NCBI RefSeq assembly: GCF_003347495.1
Contig: NZ_QCXY01000004.1
Location: 1-64,000 of the forward strand
Length of the DNA: 64,000 bases
Source of the DNA: Pleomorphovibrio marinus
Lineage (GTDB): Bacteria > Bacteroidota > Bacteroidia > Cytophagales > Cyclobacteriaceae
Direction: 5' to 3'
The notes under the pieces were generated by a model. That model saw only the letters and a list, made by a program, of their open reading frames with translations. It did not search any database and was not told the DNA's origin. Both the position numbers and the translations under genes were made by a program. This document shows, in pieces, positions 17,068-26,084 of this stretch (position 1 is its first letter; each line of letters begins with the position of its first letter).

Positions 17068-18789
17068 CTATTTTTCGGGCCATTGGATGGCTATACCTTG
17101 AGATTGAATAAAGGATTGAAAAGACTTTAGGAGTGCAGGGTCTTCCCTCACGGTTTTAGGGGAAACCCCTTTTTCCAGGGCAAAGGGAACCAGCATTCCT
17201 ACTGCCTCCCCAATACTCCACTCCACAGGGTGCAGTCTATAGCAACCGTTTGTGATATGGGTGGTGCCGATATTCTTGTTGGCAGCAAGGATATTTTCCA
17301 TCCGCTCAGGGATTAGGCTACCCAAGGGGATCTGAAAGGGAAGGGACCCGAAGTCGATATAATTGTCCCCTCCGCTGCTGGGGTGAAGGTCTATATGGTA
17401 ATACCCAATACCCACACTATCGTGGAAATTCTTGGAAACAAGTGCATCTCCACTCAGTCCAGAAACCTCTGCCCTCTGCTGGGCACCCACATGCTCCTCC
17501 AAGACGGTGAACAGTGCCTTAATTCTCCTGGATTCCCGTATGTAGGGATATTTGGCCAGACCGTCCTCGGTGCCCATGACATCATTCCTCAGACGAAGGC
17601 CCTTCCATCCCTTGCCCCCGTCAGGCCTTGGTGCCTCGGTTTGCAGCCAATACAGCATAGACAGGCTGAGTTGTTTTCCCCTTTCCACGTGTTTGGCGAT
17701 TTCCTCCTCACTTACATCCACGATATTTCCCAGGAAATAATCGTTTTGGGGCCAGTTCACGATGCTGATGTCCCCTTCATAAAACCCATCGGTAAAGTTT
17801 TCTTTATGGATGATCCTCCTGTAGTTCCAAAGGTTGAGTTTACTGCCAGTGGACACCCCCTCGGGATGGAAACCCAGTTCTTTTGGCTGCAGGGTCTTTG
17901 GATCGGAGTAATTCAACTCCAGTAGTTTCCCTGCCCAGGGTGGGTTCATGTCCGGTTCAAAGTTCTTCCAGAAGTCATATTCTTCCGGTTTGGGAATAGT
18001 CCAGTCCTCCCCTTTCAAGTAATCCATGGCGAAGCATACCGTAAAGGCCTGGTTGTTTTCCGGCCGGTTGGTTTCTGTGGCATGCAATTCCCCCGTTTCC
18101 GACTTGGCCTCGGTGCCGGTCCGGTATTCCGTGCCAGTCATCGGCAACAAATCCCCCAGTTCGGTAGCATCCACAAAATAAGGTGCTTCAAGTAACATCT
18201 TGTTACCTGTATGTAATGATTTAATTTCCAGTGATTTAACCTTATTACCCTGTACAGAAGCTTTAGATGCCTTATGGTTCCTTAGGAGTAGGAGCTGTCG
18301 GGCACTTTCATAGGGGGCAAACATGCTTTCCAATACCTGAAGTGCTACTTTTGGTTCGTGGCAGAGTGCGGAAACAGTACCGTTTCCCGGGTTCAGAAAT
18401 TCCCTTTCAGCAGCCTCCTCCGTAAGGGGATAGTGGTTTTTGTAGTATTCTCTAACCTTTCTTCGGAATTCCCTATATAGGGATGTGGCTCCATGGGTTT
18501 CTATCCATTGGTGTTCGTCTGGGGGAACACCCTGCTGGGTAATCTGTCCTCCTATCCAATCCGTTTCTTCGGTCATGATCACACTAAGTCCATTCCGCAA
18601 AGCGGAAAAGGCTGCTGCACATCCCCCGAGCCCAGCACCCGCAATAACTATATCCGCCTTGAAAAGCCTTCCATTTTCATTAACCAATACTTTACCGGAT
18701 GTACCGGAAGCGGTGTACGGGATCCCGAGGCCTGATGCAGTAATTACCCCACCCAAGGCAATCCTCTCCATAAAGTTTCTCCTGTTCAT
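17068..18789 (-). CDS. Tat-exported FAD-dependent oxidoreductase
   Basis: 573 residues. An N-terminal RR motif (MNRRNFMERIALGG) suggests Tat export of a folded flavoprotein. The dinucleotide-binding loop is GAGLGG (51-56) in ADIVIAGAGLGGCAAAFSA, followed by an acidic strand end (VIMTEETDWIGGQ). The overall pattern fits the FAD_oxidored (PF12831) group, found beside glycan and amino-sugar genes in many Bacteroidota. The substrate is unknown. In the cluster it sits between the family-10 glycosidase-like gene and the DUF4127 gene and probably shares their transcript. Confidence 0.85.
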   Translation of the reverse strand: MNRRNFMERIALGGVITASGLGIPYTASGTSGKVLVNENGRLFKADIVIAGAGLGGCAAAFSALRNGLSVIMTEETDWIGGQITQQGVPPDEHQWIETHGATSLYREFRRKVREYYKNHYPLTEEAAEREFLNPGNGTVSALCHEPKVALQVLESMFAPYESARQLLLLRNHKASKASVQGNKVKSLEIKSLHTGNKMLLEAPYFVDATELGDLLPMTGTEYRTGTEAKSETGELHATETNRPENNQAFTVCFAMDYLKGEDWTIPKPEEYDFWKNFEPDMNPPWAGKLLELNYSDPKTLQPKELGFHPEGVSTGSKLNLWNYRRIIHKENFTDGFYEGDISIVNWPQNDYFLGNIVDVSEEEIAKHVERGKQLSLSMLYWLQTEAPRPDGGKGWKGLRLRNDVMGTEDGLAKYPYIRESRRIKALFTVLEEHVGAQQRAEVSGLSGDALVSKNFHDSVGIGYYHIDLHPSSGGDNYIDFGSLPFQIPLGSLIPERMENILAANKNIGTTHITNGCYRLHPVEWSIGEAVGMLVPFALEKGVSPKTVREDPALLKSFQSFIQSQGIAIQWPEK

Positions 18790-18866
18790 ATCTATTTTTG
18801 TTTATTGTATGCAATCCTTTGGGTTGGGGACAAAGCTTGGAATAACCACCCTTTTTCTGCCCCTAA

Positions 18867-20000
18867 TTAATCCTTGCCGTAGGACTCAAAAAAGCCCTCT
18901 TGAAGGGGAAGCCCTTCATAAAAGAAAAAGACTTCTCCGAAAACCCCATTTTCTCTATGCAGTGCAACCTTGGTCTCCAGAAATTCCTTAGGGGCCAGGT
19001 AGTCCCCTACCTTTAGCAGAACCCCGGGAACGAAAAGGTGTTTTTTGCCCTCTGGTACCCAATTTAGGTTTTCCAAGAAGGTTGCTATATATGCATCTTC
19101 TTCATAACGGTAAACCTGGGGTATTACAAGGTCCACATATCCTTCTTTTATCCACTTTGGCCAATCCTGAAGGTACTCCTCCTTGCTCCATGGATATACC
19201 GAAGGAGAAGAAGAAACCGTCATCCGCGGTTTTTTGTGCTTCACCTTCCCATATAGCTTCTTCCAAAAGTCACTGAGTTTGTCTGCCCTCCATTGTACCC
19301 ATTCCTCATCCAGGTGGTCGGAAGGGGGAGTATTGCCTCGATGCTCTTTTTGGTAAACGGAAACGGTATAATCATCGTATCCCCCTGTGGATGGCAGGGC
19401 GGGAAGCCTGTCATCACCTTGTACACCCGCCACCCCATAGTTGCTCACCACCTCCATTACCAATTGGATCATGAAATCCTGAACCTCCGGATGGAAGGCG
19501 TTCAACCACTGAAAGCCATTCTTGTCCAGCAGGTTACCCTCGTAATCCCTGGCCGCCCAATGGGGGAATTTCTCCAGGATTTTTCCCCCTTCCCCCTGGT
19601 GGTAAGAGGCAGCAAACCCATATTCAAACCAGGCATGCACTGCAATCCCTACTGCCTCAGCCTCTTCGATTACCTCTTGTAATGGATCCCTGCCTTTATA
19701 TTTAGGGTCTATATGCTCCCCAAAATACTGCATAGTCACCTCACTGGGATATTGGGTGTACCCTTTATTCCAGGTTACCATAAAGAGGGTATTAATACCA
19801 TTAGCCTGACAACGGGCCACTGCCTTCCGAATATTATCCCTGCTGTGCAGGACATCACTGGCCACATTGGTAAGCCATACCCCCCTTATGGGGCTGTTAT
19901 TCCTTTTGGCCACTGCTTCTCCCCCACCTATCACCATTAGCAGCAGGAAAACTAAAGCCATCTTCAACTTACACAAAACTATCCCAAACTCCTTAAACAT
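18867..20000 (-). CDS. family 10 glycosidase-like (GHL10) exported protein
   Basis: 377 residues. A hydrophobic segment (about 13-30) forms a signal peptide ending near EAVAK. The core matches the GHL10/YngK-type TIM barrel: IRGVWLTNVASDVL at the start, the AVGIAVHAWFEYGF strand, GVQGDDRLPALPS with the likely acidic catalytic residues, and LVIPQVYRYEEDAYI. Family members are annotated as glycosyl hydrolases, some active on peptidoglycan-related glycans, but the specificity here is not evident. The adjacent AGE epimerase and sugar porter support a role in liberating an imported sugar. A second GHL10-like protein is at 56906-58033. Confidence 0.82.
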   Translation of the reverse strand: MFKEFGIVLCKLKMALVFLLLMVIGGGEAVAKRNNSPIRGVWLTNVASDVLHSRDNIRKAVARCQANGINTLFMVTWNKGYTQYPSEVTMQYFGEHIDPKYKGRDPLQEVIEEAEAVGIAVHAWFEYGFAASYHQGEGGKILEKFPHWAARDYEGNLLDKNGFQWLNAFHPEVQDFMIQLVMEVVSNYGVAGVQGDDRLPALPSTGGYDDYTVSVYQKEHRGNTPPSDHLDEEWVQWRADKLSDFWKKLYGKVKHKKPRMTVSSSPSVYPWSKEEYLQDWPKWIKEGYVDLVIPQVYRYEEDAYIATFLENLNWVPEGKKHLFVPGVLLKVGDYLAPKEFLETKVALHRENGVFGEVFFFYEGLPLQEGFFESYGKD

Positions 20001-20033
20001 AGCCTTCTAACCGTTTACTCCTAAAACCAAAAA

Positions 20034-21209
20034 TCATTCGATACTCTCAAGCGTCTTCCAAACCTGGTACAATCCCCTAGGCACATGAAAGCAGCCCTTC
20101 CATTTACCCCCCTTGATGGGCAGCAGCACTTTGCCATACCTGTCCAGGTAGCCATACCATTCCGGGTAGTCCTCGTCCCTGAAATGGGTCCAAGTGTACT
20201 GATGCACCTTTTCAAACCACCTGGCACAACGTTCATCCCCGGTAAATTGGTAAGCCTTGGCCAAGAACACCAAGGTCTCCAAATGCACCCACCATAGTTT
20301 TTGGTTCCATTCCAATTTTTCCGGTGGGAGACCTTTGTAGTCCAGAAAATAATAAATACCCTCGTAGGTGTTGTCCCAGCCGTACTCCAGGGTCTTCAAT
20401 CCGGTTTCAACGGCCTTTTGCACCAAGCTTTCATCCCCAAACCTATGGGAAAGGTCCAGCATAAACCACATGGCTTCCAAGGCATGTCCGGGGCTGGTAA
20501 GCCTTCCCTCAAAAGAATCGCAAAAGGATCCATCGGGATAAACATTTTCCAGGATAATCCCGGTATCCTGCTGGAGAAAGACCTCCATCACCTCATGTAT
20601 CACCCCCGGCACCAGCTCTTTCACCATCTCCGGACCCAAGAGATGTTCCAGCTCCAGGGTGAGGTTACTCAAAATCATGGGCAACGCAAAGTCCCTTAAG
20701 GGACGGGTACCCGGATAGGCCTTGGCATATTTGCCCTTGGGGTTCGACTTTCTCTTTAAAATCCGTTGGAAGGTGTTCTTGGCAAGTTCAGCATATTCCC
20801 CCCGGGCATCCACTTTATAAAGTGCCCCGAAGGCCATGGCTGCAAAGCAGTCGGAAAAGATATTGTAGGGCTGAACCAGGGGTCTTCCCATCCGGTCCAG
20901 GGAGAAATAAAAATTCCCTTCCGAATCATGACCGAATTTTTGCAGGAAATCGGCACCCTTGGAGGCCAATTCCAGCCAAACGGGGTTTTTGTCCACCTTA
21001 TCGTAAAGCGTGGCATACATCCACACCTGCCTCCCCTGAAGCCATACAAACTTATCGGTATCATAGACCTTTCCCTTTCTGTCCAAACAGGTGAAAAAGC
21101 CTCCATACTCATGATCAGGGCTGTTTTCTGTCCAAAAGGGCATTACCCTTTCCAATAGCTCATTTTTATAGGTTGTTGCCAACCCCTTCATTTTTTCCTT
21201 GTTATTCAT
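20034..21209 (-). CDS. AGE-family epimerase/isomerase
   Basis: 391 residues from the ATG at 21209, which overlaps the sugar-porter stop as ATGA; the longer frame upstream is only readthrough of the porter gene in another frame. The protein has the (alpha/alpha)6-barrel pattern of N-acylglucosamine 2-epimerase/renin-binding proteins: MPFWTENSPDHEYGGFFTCL, KFVWLQGRQVWMYATLYD, a central SPGHALEAMWFMLDL, and WWVHLETLVFLAKAYQ. The His/Arg/Glu positions expected in the active site are present in these blocks. Known members convert GlcNAc/ManNAc, mannose/fructose or cellobiose, and sequence alone does not decide which. Overlap with the porter indicates translational coupling. Confidence 0.87.
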   Translation of the reverse strand: MNNKEKMKGLATTYKNELLERVMPFWTENSPDHEYGGFFTCLDRKGKVYDTDKFVWLQGRQVWMYATLYDKVDKNPVWLELASKGADFLQKFGHDSEGNFYFSLDRMGRPLVQPYNIFSDCFAAMAFGALYKVDARGEYAELAKNTFQRILKRKSNPKGKYAKAYPGTRPLRDFALPMILSNLTLELEHLLGPEMVKELVPGVIHEVMEVFLQQDTGIILENVYPDGSFCDSFEGRLTSPGHALEAMWFMLDLSHRFGDESLVQKAVETGLKTLEYGWDNTYEGIYYFLDYKGLPPEKLEWNQKLWWVHLETLVFLAKAYQFTGDERCARWFEKVHQYTWTHFRDEDYPEWYGYLDRYGKVLLPIKGGKWKGCFHVPRGLYQVWKTLESIE

Positions 21210-22633
21210 TGATCCAATGGTCTTTTTTCTTTGCTGTCTTTCATCCAATATGCCTCTATGGCCTCCAGGCTCATTCCCGCAGTTTCGGGTATCATCCTCC
21301 ATATGATATACATGTAGGGCAGGCACATAAACGCAAAGAGCAAAAAGGTGCCCGTGGGGCTTAGGTTTTCCAAAAACCACGGCGTGAGCTGCCCAACCAG
21401 ATAGGTACCCACCCAAAGGGAAAATCCGGCAATGGACATAGCCAATCCCCGGATGTAATTGGGGTACATTTCTGAAAGCAAAACAAAGATAACAGCAGAA
21501 ATGGAAATAGCCGTACTGAAAATATAGGCCAAGAACAGCACCAGTAGAAATACGGAGGATAAACCCAACTCTTCCCCTTTATAAAAATAAAAACTGATCA
21601 ACAGCAGGGTGATGATCATCCCACTTACCCCAAAGTACACCAGCTTCTTTCTGCCCACCTTATCTATGATAATAAGTGCAAGGATGGTGGTGAGCACATT
21701 CACCACCCCTACCATAACCTGGTAGAAAAGAGCATCTCCATCAGAAAGCCCGCTCTGCTCAAAAATACTGGGGCCATAATATAGTACTGCATTTACGCCC
21801 ATAAATTGACCCAAAATGGCTATGGCCACCCCTATAAGTACGGGTCGGAGTACCTGAGGGCTTTTTAATTGCTCCCATTGCACGCCCTTTCCAGTGCTGG
21901 ATACCCGCCCCACTTCCGATATTTTTTTCCTTGCGGCCTCTAGGGACCCGTATAAACGGGTAAACACCAGTTCCGCTTTTTCCACTTTGCCCTGAATTAC
22001 CAGCCAGCGCGGGCTTTCAGGAATCAACAAAAGGACCAGGAAGAACAGGAAAGCAGGTAAAAATTCCATACCCAGCATGGCCCTCCATACCTCATCCTGA
22101 AAAATTTTGGCCCAAACACTCTCCGAAGAAAATCCAGCTGACCTGGAAATATGCAGTAACTGAAAGTTCACCAGGTAAGCACCCAAAAAGCCTATGGTGA
22201 TGGCAAGTTGGTATAGGGAAACCAAGGATCCCCTGTACTGGGGTAAGGCCACCTCAGAAATATACATGGGAGAAACAATGGAAACCATACCAATTCCCAT
22301 GCCTCCAATGATGCGAAACACCACCAATTCGGTTAGGCTATGGGAAAATGCACAGCCAATGGCCGAGGCGGAAAACAACAGCCCCGAAAGAATCAGTACA
22401 GGTTTTCTGCCATACCTATCCGAAAGGGCCCCAGCTATGGAGACCCCCAAAATGGAGCCTATCAAGGCACACCCCACATACCAACCCTGCTCCATGGCAG
22501 AAAGCTGGAACTGGGCACTCACCTGGCCTATGGTCCCCGAAATCACGGCGGTGTCATAGCCAAACAAAAACCCGCCAATGGCGGCAACTATGGATAAAAA
22601 AAGGATATAGGCAAGTGGTTCTTTATTGTTCAT
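21206..22633 (-). CDS. MFS sugar porter family transporter
   Basis: 475 residues with about 12 transmembrane helices. It carries the sugar-porter signatures: GRKPVLILSG after helix 2, RIIGGMGIGMVSIVSPMYISE, PESPRWLVIQG at the end of the N-terminal half, GVNAVLYYGPSIFEQSG, and PETAGMSLE after helix 12. Members import monosaccharides by proton symport across the inner membrane. It is the first gene of the cluster and overlaps the AGE epimerase gene by 4 bp (ATGA), which suggests the epimerase acts on the imported sugar. Confidence 0.9.
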   Translation of the reverse strand: MNNKEPLAYILFLSIVAAIGGFLFGYDTAVISGTIGQVSAQFQLSAMEQGWYVGCALIGSILGVSIAGALSDRYGRKPVLILSGLLFSASAIGCAFSHSLTELVVFRIIGGMGIGMVSIVSPMYISEVALPQYRGSLVSLYQLAITIGFLGAYLVNFQLLHISRSAGFSSESVWAKIFQDEVWRAMLGMEFLPAFLFFLVLLLIPESPRWLVIQGKVEKAELVFTRLYGSLEAARKKISEVGRVSSTGKGVQWEQLKSPQVLRPVLIGVAIAILGQFMGVNAVLYYGPSIFEQSGLSDGDALFYQVMVGVVNVLTTILALIIIDKVGRKKLVYFGVSGMIITLLLISFYFYKGEELGLSSVFLLVLFLAYIFSTAISISAVIFVLLSEMYPNYIRGLAMSIAGFSLWVGTYLVGQLTPWFLENLSPTGTFLLFAFMCLPYMYIIWRMIPETAGMSLEAIEAYWMKDSKEKRPLDQ

Positions 22634-22924
22634 GTAGTTAGTATTGCACTGTTATTTTTGGTTCCTTTTTAGGCCCCACCGTGTTCAGGGCAAAATATAA
22701 GTAAAAAAAGCGAGATGCTACCGCTATATTTAGAAAGTAAGCGATTGCGGAGAACAGGCAAATGCAAGTAAGGCCCAGCCCTGGTATTCCAAGTCCATTT
22801 TATTGAATACCTATAAAGATTGTCCAAACCTGGCTTCCTGCATATTCCAAGGTAGTTTAGGCGCAAATGCCCTGTAAAATTTCAAAGTTGAGGGCTTATT
22901 TGTGGGTTTTGCCCAATAGCCACC

Positions 22925-23034
22925 TGAAATGCCCATGAGAAAGAATTCTCACACAGGGGGATGATTATTCTGGGCATTCCCCCGAAACGAGTTCGGGGCA
23001 GGCTATATGACCGCTTAAAAGAAATTATAAACAG
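22925..23034 (+). repeat. dispersed leader element, copy 1 (degenerate)
   Basis: This copy shares with the other four the segment TCACACAGGGGGATGATTAT, the palindrome CCCCGAAACGAGTTCGGGG and the terminal GAAATTATAAACAG that leads straight into an ATG at 23035. The leader reading frame found in the other copies is broken here: it runs from 22929 and hits TGA at 22962-22964 after 11 residues. The gene that followed is also decayed. Confidence 0.75.
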
Positions 23035-23179
23035 ATGAAAAATAAATCCGAAGACAATCCATATTCTTCCCTGCAACTGCAACTCTAAAATCATTGCCAT
23101 TTTAATCCTACTGGGGTTTTACCTCTCTTCGGTTACAGTCCAGGAAAGGATGCTCATTATTCCATTTACCTCAAGGTGA
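23035..23179 (+). pseudogene. decayed start of an exported-protein gene
   Basis: An ATG at 23035 opens a 17-codon frame (MKNKSEDNPYSS...) ending in TAA. In a shifted frame, the text continues as a hydrophobic signal-peptide-like stretch (KIIAILILLGFYLSS) and stops at 23177-23179. This looks like a frameshifted, truncated remnant of a secreted-protein gene whose 5' end adjoined the leader element. No family can be named. Confidence 0.5.
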
Positions 23180-23300
23180 AAAATTAGGATTCCTTTCTCG
23201 AAAGGTTGCCGCGACATTTGAACTTATACCAGAAAGGGGGGACTATTTTTTTCATCCGCTTAAGCAGGGACATCATCCAGAACCTGTATATCTCCTGTAA

Positions 23301-23344
23301 TTAAAAAAAGCACCGAAAAGGAGGCTTCAGCTCCTTTTCGGTGC
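23301..23344 (-). terminator. Rho-independent terminator
   Basis: On the minus strand, a perfect 14-bp stem (arms at 23310-23323 and 23331-23344, 7-nt loop) is followed by a run of seven T. It lies 6 bp beyond the stop of the MG2/TonB-plug gene and should end its transcript. Confidence 0.92.
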
Positions 23345-23350
23345 GAACTT

Positions 23351-25822
23351 TTATTCTGCACTTCCCATCTCCATCATTTCTGGTGCTCCGCTTACGCTGA
23401 AGGTGTGGCTGGCATATTGGGGGCGACCTTCGCTGCTTACCCCTTCAAGGATCACCTTATAATCCCCAACTGCATCTGAGGTATAAAAAGTGATTCTGGC
23501 CTTGCCTTCATCGGTCACCATCATATTGGGGTTCCAATATACTGTGGACCTTAAATCCGGCAGGTCATAATAATCAGACTCAGGGGATTCATATTTTGGG
23601 GCATAAAACCTCTTCGTTTTGGTATATCCAGTGGCCTTGTGGGTGACCAGGTGTTTTCCCGGTTCGGGTTCTTCCTGTATAGCCGCTCCCCTTTCAGTAA
23701 AGAGGGCAATTACTCCTCCCCCTCCCCTACCTCCGTAGATTCCTATATTTCCGGGACTTTTGAGAACTTCTACCCTGGCGATGTCAAATTGATTGATGCT
23801 GGAAACCGTACGCTCATCAATGGGCATACCATCCAAAAGGTACAGTGGTGTACCTTGTCCACGTATCACGGCCCTGAATTCATTGAATCCGGACTGGGTG
23901 ACCTGAAGACCAGCAACCCTTCCTTGCAGTGCTTCCATAATGTTCCCCGATGGAGCCACAGGAAGCTGTCTCCTCTCCAAGGTGACATCTGCCTGCCTAT
24001 GGAGACGGAAAGGTTCGTGGATATCCGCCCTTCCTTCTACCACCACTTCTTCCAATAGGATTTCTCCCAATTCCATGGCTCCTACATCAGCGTCAAAGGG
24101 TTGGGTATATTGCTGTCCTGAAAGTGCGTATCCTTCGGGTACCATCTTGCCAAATTCCGCGGGAAGGCTAACCTTAGGCTGAGGCTGAAAAGGGAAAAAA
24201 TCCCGGTAGGCCATATGTACTTCCACATTGCTGGTTCTGCCCCTCGCGTCGGTACCTTGAACCATCACATCAATGGAATCCTTAAAGTAAAAGCCCCTAA
24301 ACCTAAATCTTCCCTCCTCATCCACGGGGGTGGTAATAAAGGTTTGAAAACGGTCTTTTAAAAACAAGAGGGCTTCCCCTTTTTCTATGGGTTGTCCATT
24401 GGGCTTTCTCAAGGCTCCCCAAATATTAAGATCGTACTCATTGGGATATTGGATGTTGGGTAACTTTTGTGCGGCAATGGCCTCCCACTGGTATTTACTC
24501 CAGCCCTGGGTCATCATCAGGTAACGTAGGGCACGTTGTCTTTCCGGATCCTGGTTATCAAAATAGTAGGCAGGCTGTTCTATATGCCCTTTTAAGTCTG
24601 AGCTTAAAAGCAAATAGGTCATGATATTCTCCTCATTCTGCTTTCTGCCTACCCACTCATCAGCGGTCACGGAAACGGAAAACCTGAAATCCTCATCCTC
24701 CTCCTTGTCAAAGTCTACCTCTAAGGTCACTTTTTCCCGAGTTTCGTAATTGTCCTTATCCGACCCCACTTTTAGGGCATTGGGCTTGCTTTCCCTAATA
24801 AACACCAGTCGTTCCGCTAGGGGCTCCCCTTCTGCAGTTCCCAGGTTGAGCCTTAGGATTCCCGATGGAAATTCAGATTTCTGGAGGTTAAAGACTTCCG
24901 GAGTATCTGGTTTAGCCTGTACCTCCTCTGCTTGTTTAAGATCATCCCCTGCAATTACCGTGAGTACCAGGTTTTGTTCAGATGAGGAATTGGTTTTTAC
25001 CCGCACTTGGATTTGCTCAGGGTCTTCGACCTCATCTACTTCCAGCACATAACCGGTTTCCAATACCTGTGGTAAAGGATAATCCAGGGTAGAGCCATCC
25101 TTGAAATTCACTTTTGCAAAATACCTTTTTCCCACTTCAGGAGTCAGTTCAAAGGCACCCATTCCCAAGTGAAAATCCTTAAAATCCGTAATTTTCTGTC
25201 CTTTGGCATCAAAAACAGTACCTTCCACAGGCACTCCATATCCATTATTGCCCAAGGCCTTGAAAGCCACATTGGAGGTAATCCCATCTACCAAGTCCCC
25301 TCCTTCGGGAAAAAACTGAAGATCCACTGTGGCCTCCCCGTCCAGGGTAGGTTCTTCTGAGCTCCTGTCTTCACCCAAGACCAGTATTTCTTTTTGGAAA
25401 AAATGCTCCTCCCCGAAATTCCTCATCCAGTTGGTAAATGCAGAAATCCGGTAAACCCCGGGATCCAGATCATCCGGCAGTAAAATGTCCCCCACTGCCT
25501 CCCCGTCCATGATGGGCAGGGTAAGGCTTTTCACATGGGTGCCTGCATTATCCAACAAATCCACGTAAAGGACGCCACTTTTTTTGGTGGGGATAAGGTT
25601 GCTGCTTTCCACTACATAGCCTTTCAGCCATATCATTTCCCCTCTAAGGTAATGGGGCTTGTCGTGGTGAACATATACTTTTTCAGGAGCCAAATTCACC
25701 CGGTATGCATTAAGGGTCACCCTTATTTTCTCCGCCAATTCATCCGAAAAGGGCAGCATTCCCAGTAACCCCACTAATGGTATTACCCATAACAAACTGC
25801 TATATTTTTTTATTAAATTCAT
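23351..25822 (-). CDS. exported MG2 / TonB-plug domain protein
   Basis: 823 residues from the ATG at 25822, which starts a signal-type segment (MNLIKKYSSLLWVIPLVGLLG). The frame stays open for another 40 codons through the dispersed leader element to an ATG at 25942. The N-terminal part has an alpha-2-macroglobulin MG2-like domain (KVYVHHDKPHYLRGEMIW) and carboxypeptidase-regulatory-like modules (GEALLFLKDRFQTF). Around 640-735 lies a TonB-dependent receptor plug domain (LQGRVAGLQV, LYLLDGMPID, VEVLKSPGNIGIYGGRG). No beta-barrel follows, so it is not itself a transporter. Such proteins are thought to act at the outer membrane of Bacteroidota; the function is unknown. Confidence 0.82.
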   Translation of the reverse strand: MNLIKKYSSLLWVIPLVGLLGMLPFSDELAEKIRVTLNAYRVNLAPEKVYVHHDKPHYLRGEMIWLKGYVVESSNLIPTKKSGVLYVDLLDNAGTHVKSLTLPIMDGEAVGDILLPDDLDPGVYRISAFTNWMRNFGEEHFFQKEILVLGEDRSSEEPTLDGEATVDLQFFPEGGDLVDGITSNVAFKALGNNGYGVPVEGTVFDAKGQKITDFKDFHLGMGAFELTPEVGKRYFAKVNFKDGSTLDYPLPQVLETGYVLEVDEVEDPEQIQVRVKTNSSSEQNLVLTVIAGDDLKQAEEVQAKPDTPEVFNLQKSEFPSGILRLNLGTAEGEPLAERLVFIRESKPNALKVGSDKDNYETREKVTLEVDFDKEEDEDFRFSVSVTADEWVGRKQNEENIMTYLLLSSDLKGHIEQPAYYFDNQDPERQRALRYLMMTQGWSKYQWEAIAAQKLPNIQYPNEYDLNIWGALRKPNGQPIEKGEALLFLKDRFQTFITTPVDEEGRFRFRGFYFKDSIDVMVQGTDARGRTSNVEVHMAYRDFFPFQPQPKVSLPAEFGKMVPEGYALSGQQYTQPFDADVGAMELGEILLEEVVVEGRADIHEPFRLHRQADVTLERRQLPVAPSGNIMEALQGRVAGLQVTQSGFNEFRAVIRGQGTPLYLLDGMPIDERTVSSINQFDIARVEVLKSPGNIGIYGGRGGGGVIALFTERGAAIQEEPEPGKHLVTHKATGYTKTKRFYAPKYESPESDYYDLPDLRSTVYWNPNMMVTDEGKARITFYTSDAVGDYKVILEGVSSEGRPQYASHTFSVSGAPEMMEMGSAE

Positions 25823-25942
25823 GTGCTTATATTTTCTTTTTATTTGCCACATAGCCTGCCCCATCCAGTAGCTATCAGGGGGCATCCCTCCGTGTTTCAT
25901 CTTCATCATGCCTGACTGCCGTCCAGGCAGGCTCGATTTCAT
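25823..25942 (-). repeat. dispersed leader element, copy 2 (in frame with the gene)
   Basis: The minus-strand text begins ATGAAATCGAGCCTGCCTGG and ends AAAATATAAGCAC directly before the ATG at 25822. Here the leader frame (MKSSLPGRQSGM...) has no stop and is fused in frame to the MG2/TonB-plug protein, adding 40 residues that would mask the signal peptide. In copies 3-5 the same frame terminates at the gene start. Translation may begin at either ATG. Confidence 0.75.
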
Positions 25943-26084
25943 TCATTGTTAGTGGATTGCATCATTGCTACTGTAATTATGTACGCAAAAATCATTCTAA
26001 ATGATTTGCAGGAGAAAATATGTGGCCCAATTCCCCTTTATTTTGCATTTTTTAATGCTTACATTCGCTAAAAAACGGTTAGTT

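Larger units (their letters stand above)
22634..23300. other. intergenic region upstream of the sugar cluster
   Basis: No intact gene. The stretch holds a frameshifted copy of the dispersed leader element (22925-23034), followed by a decayed plus-strand gene start (23035-23179). The 22634-22900 part should carry the promoter of the minus-strand sugar cluster, but no exact TAnnTTTG match stands out. Confidence 0.6.

Noticed and set aside
21210-21416. 69-residue N-terminal extension of the AGE epimerase
   Set aside because: It overlaps the sugar-porter gene in another frame; the ATGA overlap at 21206-21209 gives a natural start.
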